Program-made: the position numbers and the translations under genes | Notes under the pieces: model-generated | The model's database searches: none | What the model saw: the letters and a program-made list of their open reading frames with translations, nothing else | What the model was told of the DNA's origin: nothing | NCBI GenBank assembly: GCA_009667805.1 | Contig: CM019066.1 | Span: 4,774,001-4,838,000 of the forward strand | Length of the DNA: 64,000 nt | From: Leptobrachium leishanense | Taxonomy: Eukaryota; Chordata; Amphibia; Anura; Megophryidae | Direction of reading: 5' to 3' | Shown here: positions 1-9,157 of the stretch, one piece after another | Layout of the letters: each line of letters starts with the position of its first letter | Numbering within the stretch: position 1 is the first letter of the stretch

Positions 1-152
1 GTGAGTTCCTACGGGAATAGGGCCTCATTTCCTCCTGTACTGTTTGTCAAATGTTGTTCAATGTATTGTATTGTAACCCTGTCCATACTGTGCCTATTGT
101 ACAGCGCTGCGGAATATGCTGGCGCTTTATAGATAAAGAATAATAATAATAA
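1..152 (+). repeat. LINE/SINE 3' tail (L2-like) with (AAT)n end
   Basis: The segment contains the common vertebrate tail motif around 'acagcgctgcggaatatg' followed by 'gcgctttatagataaag' and an (aat)n run, the usual end of L2-mobilised repeats. A longer copy in reverse orientation lies at 39104-39545 and shares the 'cctgtactgtttgtcaaatg' stretch. The 5' part is cut by the window edge. Confidence 0.6.
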
Positions 153-447
153 TACCCAAAAGACAAAATATCTTTTGTTTTAAAGACTTAAAACAGACCA
201 ATAAATTGAATTATGACAGGTCTTAGCACTTAGCTCGGCGTTTATTACACAAAAACATTTTAGGTTCCTTCATGTCTGGTATTTAAAAAAAAAAATATAT
301 AAGATCTCACCCAGCCATGAACTCTGTAGAAAAAAATCTCGGTTCATTCCAAACCAGGGAAACTTGGAAAAAGAAAAAGACTGTCTTTAAAAACAAAATG
401 GCTACAGGCATCCATTTTGCCTTTTTTCCCTTCCAATATACCTGACA
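153..447 (-). repeat. 3' LTR of decayed minus-strand LTR element
   Basis: This ~290-bp stretch is repeated almost exactly, in the same orientation, at 8069-8352. On the minus strand it starts TGTCAGG, as an LTR would. The opposite end (ACCCAAAAG on the plus strand) lacks a CA/TG terminus, so the inner or outer boundary may be eroded. No target duplication is visible. Purine-rich DNA just inside (AAAGGTGGG on the minus strand, near 450-460) could be the polypurine tract. Confidence 0.65.
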
Positions 448-524
448 TAACCCACCTTTGATTTCATCTGTTCCTTAATCAAATAGAATTTAGGAAAACA
501 TACAATATATCCCCCTTTTACCAA

Positions 525-737
525 TCAGGCTAGGTTTCCACCTTTCGCAACACGTTTTTCTTCTTTCATCCATTTAATAATTGAAGATGCAGTGTTTTTA
601 AATTTCAATGTACGTACTTTCTTTGTTAGTACAATCATCCAGACAGTTAGAAACATAATTACTATACAAATCACAATCTCTGTAATCTTTGGCCCGTTAT
701 AAGCAGATAGCAATTGATGATCAAACTGTGAATACAT
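525..737 (-). pseudogene. Envelope-like transmembrane tail remnant
   Basis: A 70-codon reading frame with one clear hydrophobic helix (about residues 18-37, ITEIVICIVIMFLTVWMIVL) followed by a basic cytoplasmic tail rich in K and R. It sits just inside the 3' LTR, where the C-terminus of an envelope glycoprotein would lie in an env-bearing retroelement. The envelope assignment rests only on topology and position. Upstream DNA (740-1160) is open in pieces in different frames, so the gene is broken. It could instead be an unrelated accessory membrane protein. Confidence 0.4.
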
Positions 738-961
738 TGGAGCATAAATTGTTAGATTATTTTTTTTATTAGAAGTTCAATAGTATAATCAGGCTAGTTC
801 TTTAGCAAAGATTTCAAATCTGGATTCATAGGTATCTCTTGCCCTTGGAATACGACAACGATTTGTATCTCGTTATACCAGACTTCGTTTATAAAAAGTA
901 ACTTCTCCGATAACAACTCTTGATTCTTTAGGAACTTTCACGAGAATCACTGGTGTAGGCA

Positions 962-1159
962 TCAACAGTCTCTTGTTTTGTACCAGATCCTTCCGGTAAA
1001 CATTTGCTTCTCTTTCTGTAATAAAACAGCGGTTGCAATAAAATATGCGGCAAATCTTTTCCTTCGGTGGTTCTTGTACATAGCAATCAACGGTATCCTG
1101 GCTTTATCCAGCATGTCTTTCAGGCTTGCATGAGCTTGATTCACATGGGACTTGAGCAT
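962..1159 (-). pseudogene. Fragmentary reading frame upstream of the membrane tail
   Basis: A 65-codon basic frame with a KNHRRKR stretch and a short hydrophobic segment (FAAYFIATAVLL). It lies between the protease region and the envelope-like tail of the LTR element. I recognise no family. It may be the remnant of the N-terminal part of the same membrane protein or of a small accessory gene. Stops follow in all frames. Confidence 0.25.
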
Positions 1160-1315
1160 TGGATCCGCTTGGAATTGTGCGGAAAACCGTAGAATTTCCA
1201 GATAGTCGCAGTCTCCTTGGTGGTCAGACTCATCTTTGCGGATTAGCGTTGCAGTTCGGATTAACCACTTTTCTCAATTTCTGTTGAAAGAAAGAGTATA
1301 AATAACCATTCAAGC

Positions 1316-1495
1316 AGCCCTATTCAGAGAGCGTGAAAAGCAGGAGAATGACTGGAGAATGAAAAATTCTTGGTCAAAATAGACAAACCAGAAAAATTCT
1401 CCCTTTCATCTCACTTTCCAAATCGGCTATTTTGACCTAGAATTTTCCATTCTCCAGTCATTCTCCTGCTTTTCACCGCTTTCTGAATAACCCTG
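1316..1495. mobile_element. 180-bp fold-back MITE
   Basis: Two arms of about 70 bp are inverted copies of each other: 'gcaggagaatgactggagaa' at about 1342 returns as its reverse complement near 1455-1470. The ends resemble GGGTTATTCAGAAAGC, the terminus seen on the larger element at 56024-56939. It is inserted in the region of the LTR element where pol would be expected. Confidence 0.7.
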
Positions 1496-1737
1496 ATAGA
1501 CTCGCGATTTCACTCAAATTCCCTATAGATACTCTGATCTCTGATTAAATTAACCGTACGGATCTAATCTATCTACTAGCTTGAGTTAAACATCTGAATG
1601 CTGGGAAGAAGAATCACATGTTAATCAAAACATCACTTCACATGATACCAGTTAAGTGTCTTCTGCTGTTCCATCTTCACATTCTGAGGTGATCTAGGAT
1701 GACAATCATGCAATTGAGCTTGGCAGTTTTATTTCTT

Positions 1738-2544
1738 CTAGAAATACATAACATAAGTTTTTCCAATAACATTAGGACTGTCTCCGTCATTATCTAGATC
1801 TGTTATCCACTCATCTTGAGGATTTGGGTATCTGATCACTTTAAGGTCACTATGTCCATTTGGTTCTGTCTCCCTCTTGTGGAGGTGAATAATTAGCACG
1901 TCATTTTCCAGACATATATCTCGAATTTTCTCGGGGGAAACAGATATGGTGTTATCCTCCTGCTCTCCTGGAGTCAGGGGCTTTGGCCTTAAGAAAGAGA
2001 TATCAGGTGTCTGGCTATTTCTGAAGTGGACTTCAATAGAATCCAGCCTTTCCTCAATCACATGGCAGTTACGCTGAGCGTGATGGGATTGGGATCTATC
2101 GTAGCTGATTGGAACATTTACTTGGGACCATATAACCTCATTGATAAAATCAATGATTGTATTTAACCTTTTGAGAAGGTCCATTCCAATAATTAGGCGA
2201 TTTTGGGGCAGATCCACGATAAGCGTTGGATGCCGAATTACTTTATTCCCCAATTTAAAATCCAATTTAGCTGTGCCCAGAACTTTCAGAGATGTGCCAC
2301 TCACACTCACTAGATTAGCATTAGATTTATCTAATCTAGGCCTCCTGGAGGACAGTTCTTGGAGATGTTCAAAATAATTAGCTGATATTAACGTAACCTG
2401 GCTTCCAGTGTCTAGCAAGGACGGAATATGTGGTAAATTATCTTGTAATTCTACATTCAATGATATGCAATTTACAGAGAAATTTAGAGTGAGATATGAA
2501 ATTAGGTTTTGTACAGATTTTACCGACTGATTTTGCTCTCTCAA
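1738..2544 (-). pseudogene. Retroelement aspartic protease region (retropepsin), broken
   Basis: A 268-codon frame containing the retropepsin active-site signature LLDTGSQVTLIS near residues 42-53 and a second conserved block, RLIIGMDLL, near 115-123. Together these define a retroviral or gypsy-type protease that works as a homodimer. The preceding stretch 2545-2755 is open in another frame, so frame breaks separate it from gag. About 140 unassigned acidic residues follow the protease, and then the frame stops with no reverse transcriptase. The element is therefore a non-autonomous or deleted copy. Confidence 0.65.
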
Positions 2545-2755
2545 ACATGCTTTTGGCAGCTGTGCTGTCCATTTCGGATCCAGTCTTCTCAGTTTGCTCG
2601 CACTTAGTCTGGGGAGATAAAATACATTTTCCTTCTCTTTGCAGGGAAGGGTTTAAAATCTCATCAACCATACAAACATTTGTATTAATCATTTCATCAT
2701 CACTTTCTGGTAAATTGTCATGGATACTGGTTACTTCATCAGAAACATCATCTAG

Positions 2756-3298
2756 TCACTGGTTGGGTGGGGCTGCAGGTGTTGCATTGCTTACAACCTG
2801 ACCAGGGTTATTTCCAGTCGTTAACTGAGTGATCTGATCCAGTTTTTCTGTCAGCGCACGGAAATTTTCCTGCATTTGACCAATATGCTGGCGTACATTA
2901 TATCTCCGCTTTTTATTCGTCCTTGGGGACGAAGCTTGCGCATTATCAGACTCATCAGATTCAGTTTTACCTCTGGTCGCTTCCTGTCTAGGTACATTTT
3001 TCCTTGATTTAACCCACTGACTTCTAGGTACCCATTGCTTCCTAGATTGAAATTTACTTCCTGAATTTTCTCTGGCAAACCCTCTTTCCTGATCTGGCTT
3101 GGATTTTTCCCTTTGAGGTATGGAGTCACGCAATATTTCCGCATAACTCTTTTTGTGGGACTCAAATTTAATATCACCCTTTTTAACGTGAGTTTCCGCT
3201 GTTTTCTCAGGTGAGTTTTTCACTCTTTTCCCCTGAGTTTCTTCACTATATTCAAATACAGTAAATAGGGTCATACTTTCTTTTAGTACCCAATCCAA
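2756..3298 (-). pseudogene. C-terminal gag region (basic, nucleocapsid-like), frame-shifted
   Basis: A 180-codon frame that continues the sense of the gag frame ending at 3312 after a one-base shift near 3310. It is rich in K, R, E and S with blocks such as KKRRYNVRQ, as expected of a nucleic-acid-binding gag tail. There is no CCHC zinc knuckle. It ends in a proline-rich stretch before a stop at 2756. The assignment comes from position and composition. Confidence 0.45.
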
Positions 3299-3311
3299 AC
3301 CATTTCTCGGG

Positions 3312-4550
3312 TCATAAATAATCTCTTGCCAAAATAACCTTTATTTTATTTGGCAATGCGTCATAAAATAATTGGATAAATTCAGGGTTTTCAAAATCTG
3401 GGTTTCTTTCAGACAAGCTGTATGCATTTTTAAGGACTGAAAGAAATTCACGGGGGCTTTGATTAGGTCTGCATTTTAGAGTTAAAATTGCTCTTTTCGC
3501 AGCTAGACTGGTGCGGTGAGGCCCAAATTCAGATTTGACCTCGGAGACTATTTTACTCCAGTTACGTATACCAGATTCTTTCAAAGACTGAAAAAAATAC
3601 CTATGTTTGCCTTCAAAGACCCATGGGATAAACTCAATTTTCTGAGCATCTGAAGTAATCCCTAAAATTGACAATGCTTCTTCAAACGTCTGTAAATGAT
3701 TTACGATCTTTGAAGAGCACTTTTGATCCCAGATACCTACTGAGTTTTTTAAGAAATGGATAATTTTCGTTAAATCCTGTACTTTATGAGATTTCTTAAT
3801 AGGCTGTGGCTGGCTAGATTGATGTGATTTGAAATACTCCTGTGCAAGAGACTTCGCTCTTTTCTCATCATGAGATTTACTTTCAGTTTCGCATTCGCTA
3901 TCTTCACTCTGGAGCGATCTGTCACCAGGCCTAATCAGTGATGAGTTATAGCTCAAAGCTTTCAAAGGGAACTTCCCTAAAGAAGGATTTTTAACCCTTC
4001 GAACATCAGTTTCAACCTGACGTAGCTCATCAGCGAATTTCTCATGTTCGCGTTTCATTCTCGCCAATTTTGCATTCAATTCGTTATTTAATTGGGACAA
4101 CTGCTCACTCTCATCATGCCATTGATCTTTCTCTTTTGCACACACTTTCAAATCCATTATCATTCGTTCTGACTCATCTTTTAATTTATTTACGGTATCA
4201 TGCAAGTCACAATTTTTATTTTCTAAGCTGTCTCTGGTTTCTTTGTCATCATTCAATCTCTTGTTAATTTCTGCGATCAAGTATATGTATTCAGGCACAA
4301 TTTTTAAAACAAAAATCTCTTTGTCTTTTTTATTTGTGGCTGCACTTATCTTTCGCAAACACTCAAGAAAATTTGAGTGATCTGACCAGATTGAATCAGC
4401 ATAACTAGAAACATTTGATTTAAATTCCTTTATCCAATCAAATAAATCGTCTGTGACGTGTAACTTGTCCTTTAGGTAAGACATAACATCTATCAATACT
4501 ATTTGATCTGCATTTATTTCTACATCTTCCTGAGTCTCAGACTCTGACAT
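3312..4550 (-). CDS. Gag-like protein with central coiled coil and capsid-like domain
   Basis: The most natural start is the ATG at 4550 (protein begins MSESETQ); the frame is open about 17 codons further upstream. Residues ~90-185 have the heptad pattern and charge of a long coiled coil. A low-complexity region rich in S, E and K follows. The C-terminal ~140 residues look like a retroelement capsid, with an MHR-like block (RPNQSPREFLSVLKNAY) near the end. The frame ends at 3312 and continues in another frame, so the copy is damaged. It belongs to the minus-strand LTR element spanning 153-8352. Class (endogenous retrovirus or env-bearing gypsy) cannot be settled without a polymerase. Confidence 0.55.
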   Translation of the reverse strand: MSESETQEDVEINADQIVLIDVMSYLKDKLHVTDDLFDWIKEFKSNVSSYADSIWSDHSNFLECLRKISAATNKKDKEIFVLKIVPEYIYLIAEINKRLNDDKETRDSLENKNCDLHDTVNKLKDESERMIMDLKVCAKEKDQWHDESEQLSQLNNELNAKLARMKREHEKFADELRQVETDVRRVKNPSLGKFPLKALSYNSSLIRPGDRSLQSEDSECETESKSHDEKRAKSLAQEYFKSHQSSQPQPIKKSHKVQDLTKIIHFLKNSVGIWDQKCSSKIVNHLQTFEEALSILGITSDAQKIEFIPWVFEGKHRYFFQSLKESGIRNWSKIVSEVKSEFGPHRTSLAAKRAILTLKCRPNQSPREFLSVLKNAYSLSERNPDFENPEFIQLFYDALPNKIKVILARDYL

Positions 4551-4839
4551 TTTTACACTGTTTAGTAGACAACCGTAAAACCACAAGTCAAAATACAACA
4601 AGAAGTCAAAATATATATATATATTTCATCTCTGTCTAATCAGACAATACTGACAATTCTATTCCAAACAAAAACTACAATCTCAACAGTAGCCTCCAAT
4701 ATGTCGGATATACAGTAATCTCTGCACGTGAATACAACACGTTATATATTGGACTTATCAGCCAAGCCTCTAATATGTCTATATTGGACTTACTGGACCT
4801 ATCTCGGCAGTTGCCTCCAATATATCAGGGATTATTATT

Positions 4840-5695
4840 TCATAAGAAACTTAAATGATTTAGGTAAACTAAAAAAATGGTCGGAGTTGTGGCAATTGAG
4901 TTTTAATGTGGATAAGTGCAAGATAATGCACCTGGGACGTAAAAACCCAAGGGCTGAATATAGAATATTTGATACAGTCCTAACCTCAACATCTGAGGAA
5001 AGGGATTTAGGGGTCATTATTTCAGAGGATCTAAGGGTAAGTAGTCAATGTAATAGAGCAGCAGGAAATGCTAGCAGAATGCTTGGATGTGTAGGGAGAG
5101 GTATTAGCAGTAGGAAAAGGGAAGTGCTCATGCCACTGTACAGAGCACTGGTGAGACCTCACTTGGAGTACTGTGTGCAGTACTGGAGACCGTATCTCCA
5201 GAAGGATATAGACATCTTAGAGAGAGTTCAGAGAAGGGCTACTAAAATGGTGTACGGCTTGAAGGAGAAAAGTTACCAGGAAAGGCTTAATGATCTTAAC
5301 ATGTACAGCTTGGAAAAAAGACGAGACAGAGGAGATATGAAAGAAACATTTAAATACGTAAAGGGAATCCACAAGGAAGGGAGTATATTTAAAAGGAAAC
5401 AAAATAGCAAAACAAGAGGACATAGTCTTAGTTTAGAGGGGCAAAGGTTTAAAAGTAACATCAGGAAGCATTATTTTACTGAGAGGGTGGTGGATACATG
5501 GAACAGTCCTCCAGTAGAAGTGGTAGAGGCCAAAACAGTAATTGAATTTAAGCAAGCATGGGATAGGCATAAGGCTATCCTAAACAAAAGATAAATCCAG
5601 GTAAAGTATCCATGTAATTGGGCAGACTAGATGGGCCGAAAGGATCTTATCTGCCGACATTTTTCTATGTTTCTATGTTTCTATACGAGACACAA
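4840..5695 (+). pseudogene. CR1/Rex1-type LINE, 3' part of the reverse transcriptase ORF and tail
   Basis: About 250 codons from 4840 to 5594 match the well-known C-terminal region of CR1/Rex1-type non-LTR reverse transcriptases. Recognisable blocks are [50 protein letters not shown] and a C-terminal VVDTWNSPPVEVV. A short 3' UTR follows, ending in repeats of 'tttctatg' at about 5670-5695, the tail typical of this family in frogs. The catalytic YxDD block is missing, so this is a 5'-truncated insertion. It is nested inside the leader of the older minus-strand LTR element. Related copies lie at 28214-28672 and, reversed, at 43531-43675. Confidence 0.8.
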
Positions 5696-6403
5696 ATATC
5701 AATCGTTTATATTTCCTAGAAATTCTCCTAAATTCTTTTAATTGTCTGTGTTTTGCTTTGAAGAATGCAATAATCAATAATCGGATAAAAACATATATAT
5801 ATTTATTACGTATACAAAAAAGTTTCAAATCTCATATCATAAACAAAGATTTATAAACCGCAATCCATCAGCATATAAAAACTAGCTTCACAATATATGT
5901 ATCTCCTGTTAGTAACTGCATATATGATTAATATCATTTACCTTATCAGTTAGTAACTAATACACAAATGGTTAATAAACATTTCTGCTTAATACAACAT
6001 GCATTTCCCAGCAAACAATGTTTAACCAACTAGATCTTAGAGATATATTTATATCTCTCTATACTACATGGATCAACAAAAGATGAGCTATCATTTATTC
6101 TATTTTAGAATGGTAAGTAATAAAACTTATTTAGTGAATCCTCCCCTAATCTCGAGAATTAAACTTCTAATCTTTTGCTTTTATTTCTAGTTATATAATT
6201 CCTTGCTTATTAATTTCAATCACAGTAATTTCCAAATTCAATATATATATCTGTATCAATCTTACAACAATTTCTTTTAGGATTAATCCTTATGTCCACT
6301 TCCTCATATTTCTATCTGCAGAATAGAAATACTTAGATTTTTGGAGCTACCAAGAATCTGAGAAATCTCAGTCTATGTTGCAAGAATATGACAAATATAT
6401 ATA
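5696..6403. other. AT-rich leader of the LTR element, no gene seen
   Basis: AT-rich sequence between the nested LINE and the nested DNA element. No open frame or motif is supported here; by position it is leader DNA of the LTR element. Confidence 0.4.
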
Positions 6404-6500
6404 CCGTATTTTTCGCTCCATAAGACGCACTTTTCTCCCCCCAAAAAGTGTGGGGAAAAGTGGGTGCGTCTTATGGAGCGAATGCCCCATGATATACCCC

Positions 6501-6697
6501 AGCTCACCTGCCGCCGCTGCGTTCGGCTCCCTCTGAGCATGCGTCCGGCGGCAAGGAGCTTGGGCACTCGCTTGGGGGAGCCACGTGACCGCGATCACGA
6601 GATCGCGGTCACGTGGCTCCCCCAGGCGAGTGCCCAAGCTTCCTGCCGCCGGACGCACACTCAGAGGGAGCCTAACGCGGCGGCGGCAGGTGAGCTG
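6501..6697. repeat. ~200-bp near-perfect GC-rich inverted repeat (hairpin)
   Basis: The arms (about 6501-6597 and 6600-6697) read as reverse complements around a centre near 6598, for example 'cacgtgaccgcgatc' against 'gatcgcggtcacgtgg'. The outer edges both read CAG|GTGAGCTG pointing outwards, a match to a splice-donor consensus. Related sequence occurs at 32275-32470. Confidence 0.8.
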
Positions 6698-6699
6698 AA

Positions 6700-7235
6700 G
6701 CATATCCATGAGCTGCTGGGGCATATCCATGAGCTGGGGCATATCCATGAGCTGGGGCAAATCCATGTGTGAGCTGGGGCAAATCCATGTGTGAGCTGGG
6801 GCAAATCCATGAGTGAGCTGGGGCATATCCATGAGTGAGCTGGGGCATATCCATGTGCTGGGGCATATCCATGTGCTGGGGCAATATCTATGAGCTGGGG
6901 CAATATCCATGTGCTGAGGCATATCCATAAGTTGGGGGGCATATCCATAAATTGGGGGCCAAATCCATGTGCTGGGGCAAATCCATGTGCTGGGGCATAT
7001 CCATGAGCTGGGGCATATCCATAAACTGGGGCATATCCATAAACTGGGGGGCATATCCATAAACTGGGGGGCATATCCATAAGCTGGGGGGCATATCCAT
7101 GAGCTGGGGGCAGTATCCATGAGCTGGGGGACAGTATCCATGAGCTGGGGACAGTATCCATGAGCTGGGGGCAGTATCCATGAGCTGGGGGCAGTATCCA
7201 TGAGCTGGGGCAGTATATCCATGAGAGGAGCTGGG
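6700..7235. repeat. 18-20-bp minisatellite, unit CATATCCATGAGCTGGGG
   Basis: About 25-30 imperfect copies of a unit that alternates 'gagctggggcatatccat' with variants such as 'aaactggggggcatatccat' and 'gagctgggggcagtatccat'. Several apparent reading frames across it are repeat artefacts. The same unit appears in other DNA elements at 22360-22410, 28708-28740 and 32195-32275. Confidence 0.9.
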
Positions 7236-7348
7236 GCAATATCCATTATTACACTATTTGATTTCAGAATATTTATTTTCCTGTTTTCCTCCTCTAAAAA
7301 CTAGGTGCGTCTTATGGTCAGGTGCGTCTTATGGAGCGAAAAATACGG

Positions 7349-8068
7349 TAATTACATTAATTCCTTAATTTAAATGGCTCTCATACATTACCTCTCCAAT
7401 CTGGATTTTGATGAGTTACTGCCTTGGAATGCCTTATGTAATATTGGAATATGTGAAGATTATCAATATCAGATAATCAATGCATGTGAGTTAGAGATTT
7501 GGTGAGAGTCAGAGATTTGGTGAGAGTCTTGAGTGCCTCATGTCCTGGAATCTGCATGCATTGTGGTGTGAGTCTCAGAATGTCGGAATCTCGGACTGAT
7601 TTGCAACCAACATTGCCGCTTCAATTATAGTCAATTTGACGTCACTAGCAATATTTTTGGTATATCAAATATAATATTTACTATCCTCTAGAGGGCAGCA
7701 TTGCACTTCTCAATTAATTCCACCATTTCTTTTTAATATGTTTTATCTCGTGTCAAAGGTCAATCTGACTTAACAAAGACCCTCTCTCTCCCAATGTATA
7801 GACATTATGTCTCTACATGTCATATCAAATATATATCCCTTACTCCTTTCTAAGTTTTTACTGAGTCTTTATCAGTTGAATTCTTTTCTAGTTAACTCAA
7901 CAGAATCTATTCTTCAATAATTATACTATTTACCAATTATATAATCATACAATATTTATTGGAGCATATAATTTCTACTGTAAATATATAAAATATACCT
8001 TGATTATAAACATATATTTTGTGAATATATTTTACCTTACGAAGATATTAACTCTTATATTCCTATAC
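7349..8068. other. AT-rich leader of the LTR element, no gene seen
   Basis: AT-rich sequence between the nested DNA element and the right LTR copy. I see no coding potential and no convincing tRNA primer-binding site next to the LTR. Confidence 0.4.
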
Positions 8069-8352
8069 CCAAAAGACAAAATATCTTTTGTTTTAAAGAC
8101 TTAAAACAGACCAATAAATTGAATTATGACAGGTCTTAGCACTTAGCTCGGCGTTTATCACACAAAAACATTTTAGGTTCCTTCATGTCTGGTATTTAAA
8201 AAAAATATATATAAGATCTCACCCAGCCATGAACTCTGTAAAAAAAATCTCGGTTCATTCCAAACCAGGGAAACTTGGAAAAAGAAAAAGACTGTCTTTA
8301 AAAACAAAATGGCTACAGGCATCCATTTTTTTCCCTTCCAATATACCTGACA
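8069..8352 (-). repeat. 5' LTR of the decayed minus-strand LTR element
   Basis: Direct repeat of 153-447 with a handful of differences and a short deletion near 8325. On the minus strand it begins TGTCAGG at 8352. With the left copy it bounds a ~8.2-kb element containing gag-, protease- and envelope-like remnants. Confidence 0.65.
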
Positions 8353-8449
8353 GTGCTGATTCAGCAGCCTGCCCTGTAATTCAGTGCTACCCTCCTGGAT
8401 ACACACGGCAATGCTAACAAGTAGCTGCAAGTATCACCTCCTGCAGTCC

Positions 8450-8454
8450 ATAGG
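8450..8454. repeat. Left target-site duplication ATAGG of the Gypsy element
   Basis: ATAGG directly before the 5' LTR is repeated exactly at 14111-14115 directly after the 3' LTR. Five base pairs is the normal duplication length for Ty3/Gypsy integrases. Confidence 0.9.
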
Positions 8455-8812
8455 TGTCAGGGTCTGGCCCCCCTCGTCCCGCGCGCCGGGCTCACCTTCC
8501 CCGGAGTGCCTCCGGAAGCGGTACCCCCCGCCCAGCAGGTGCCGGGCTCCATAGCCCACTCAGCAGGCGGCGTTCCGCGGCGGCTCCCCACGTCCGTCGC
8601 GAGCGGGGATCTCCCGCCATATTGGCCGGGGATACCCCATCCAACTCCAGCATGGCGTTGGGCGGCGGCCGCGCGTCACGCAGAAGGGGCGGGGCTTCGG
8701 CACTCGCGTCATCGGGGAGATGACGCTGGGGCCTCCATTCTCCACCATTGGTGGGATTAAGGGGAAGGAGGGACTTGGCAGCTGAGGAGGGGAAGGGCTG
8801 TCCTGGGCGCCC

Positions 8813-8820
8813 TATTTTAA
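8813..8820 (+). promoter_or_regulatory. TATA-like box of the Gypsy LTR
   Basis: TATTTTAA (TATTTAA in the 3' LTR) lies 30 bp upstream of 8843. That base is independently picked as the transcript start because the 11 nt starting there are complementary to the primer site after the LTR. Confidence 0.55.
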
Positions 8821-8842
8821 CCCCTCGCTCCCATGGATTGAT

Positions 8843-8853
8843 GTTCAGACGTT
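8843..8853 (+). promoter_or_regulatory. Predicted transcript 5' end acting as self-primer
   Basis: GTTCAGACGTT here is the exact reverse complement of AACGTCTGAAC at 9139-9149, next to the LTR end. In the fission yeast element Tf1, and as proposed for related vertebrate sushi elements, the first 11 nt of the RNA fold back and prime reverse transcription. Length (11 nt), position (30 bp after TATA) and the absence of a TGG tRNA-type primer site all fit. The copy in the 3' LTR is at 13816-13826. Confidence 0.65.
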
Positions 8854-9138
8854 CTGTGCCCCCATGCTTAATCGCTGGTCACTGATACCTCTTAATACCT
8901 CCAAGCCTACCTCCCTTACCCTCTAGTTGGATTTCCCGGTATTTGACCTCGGCTGACCCCCTCTACTTTGAACGAACTCTGCCTGCCCTTGATATTGGAC
9001 CGTGTACCTCGACCTGCCTACGTTCTACAATCCACGCCCTCTGCATTACTCAACGATCTATCTTCAATCCACGCTGCCCGAGTATTGGAAGATAAGGTAC
9101 TGCATCCTGGGTTCCAAATCCTGATCTACACGTGACAT

Positions 9139-9149
9139 AACGTCTGAAC
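9139..9149 (+). promoter_or_regulatory. Primer-binding site complementary to the element's own RNA 5' end
   Basis: AACGTCTGAAC starts one base after the LTR. It does not begin TGG, as sites binding a tRNA 3' CCA end do. It pairs perfectly with 8843-8853 in the LTR. Confidence 0.65.
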
Positions 9150-9157
9150 CCGACCCT

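Larger units (their letters stand above)
6404..7348. mobile_element. Non-autonomous DNA transposon with CCGTATTTTTCGCTCC inverted ends
   Basis: The left end 'ccgtatttttcgctccataa' and the right end, its reverse complement at 7328-7348, are near-perfect terminal inverted repeats of about 28 bp. Both sides are flanked by TA (6402-6403 and 7349-7350), suggesting a TA target duplication. Inside are a second inverted copy of the end (6455-6480), a ~200-bp hairpin (6501-6697) and a tandem array (6700-7235). There is no transposase. The family resembles Tc1/mariner-like MITEs only in its TA flanks, so the superfamily is uncertain. Confidence 0.8.
8455..9137 (+). repeat. 5' LTR of sushi-type Ty3/Gypsy element
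   Basis: 683-bp LTR starting TGTCAGG and ending GTGACA, so the ends form the inverted repeat TGTCA/TGACA. It matches the 3' LTR at 13465-14110 apart from about five substitutions, one base in a T-run and a ~37-bp segment (8468-8505) absent from the 3' copy. The near-identity indicates a recent insertion. A TATA-like TATTTTAA at 8813-8820 lies 30 bp before the inferred transcript start at 8843, giving U3 8455-8842 and R/U5 from 8843. Confidence 0.93.

Noticed and set aside
6368..7246. Proline/tyrosine/glycine-rich repeat ORFs on the minus strand
   Set aside because: Translation of the 18-20-bp minisatellite in several overlapping frames; no independent support for a gene.
8454..8760. GC-rich ORFs of 84-89 codons in the Gypsy 5' LTR
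   Set aside because: They fall in U3, repeat identically in the 3' LTR and have no protein similarity I recognise.
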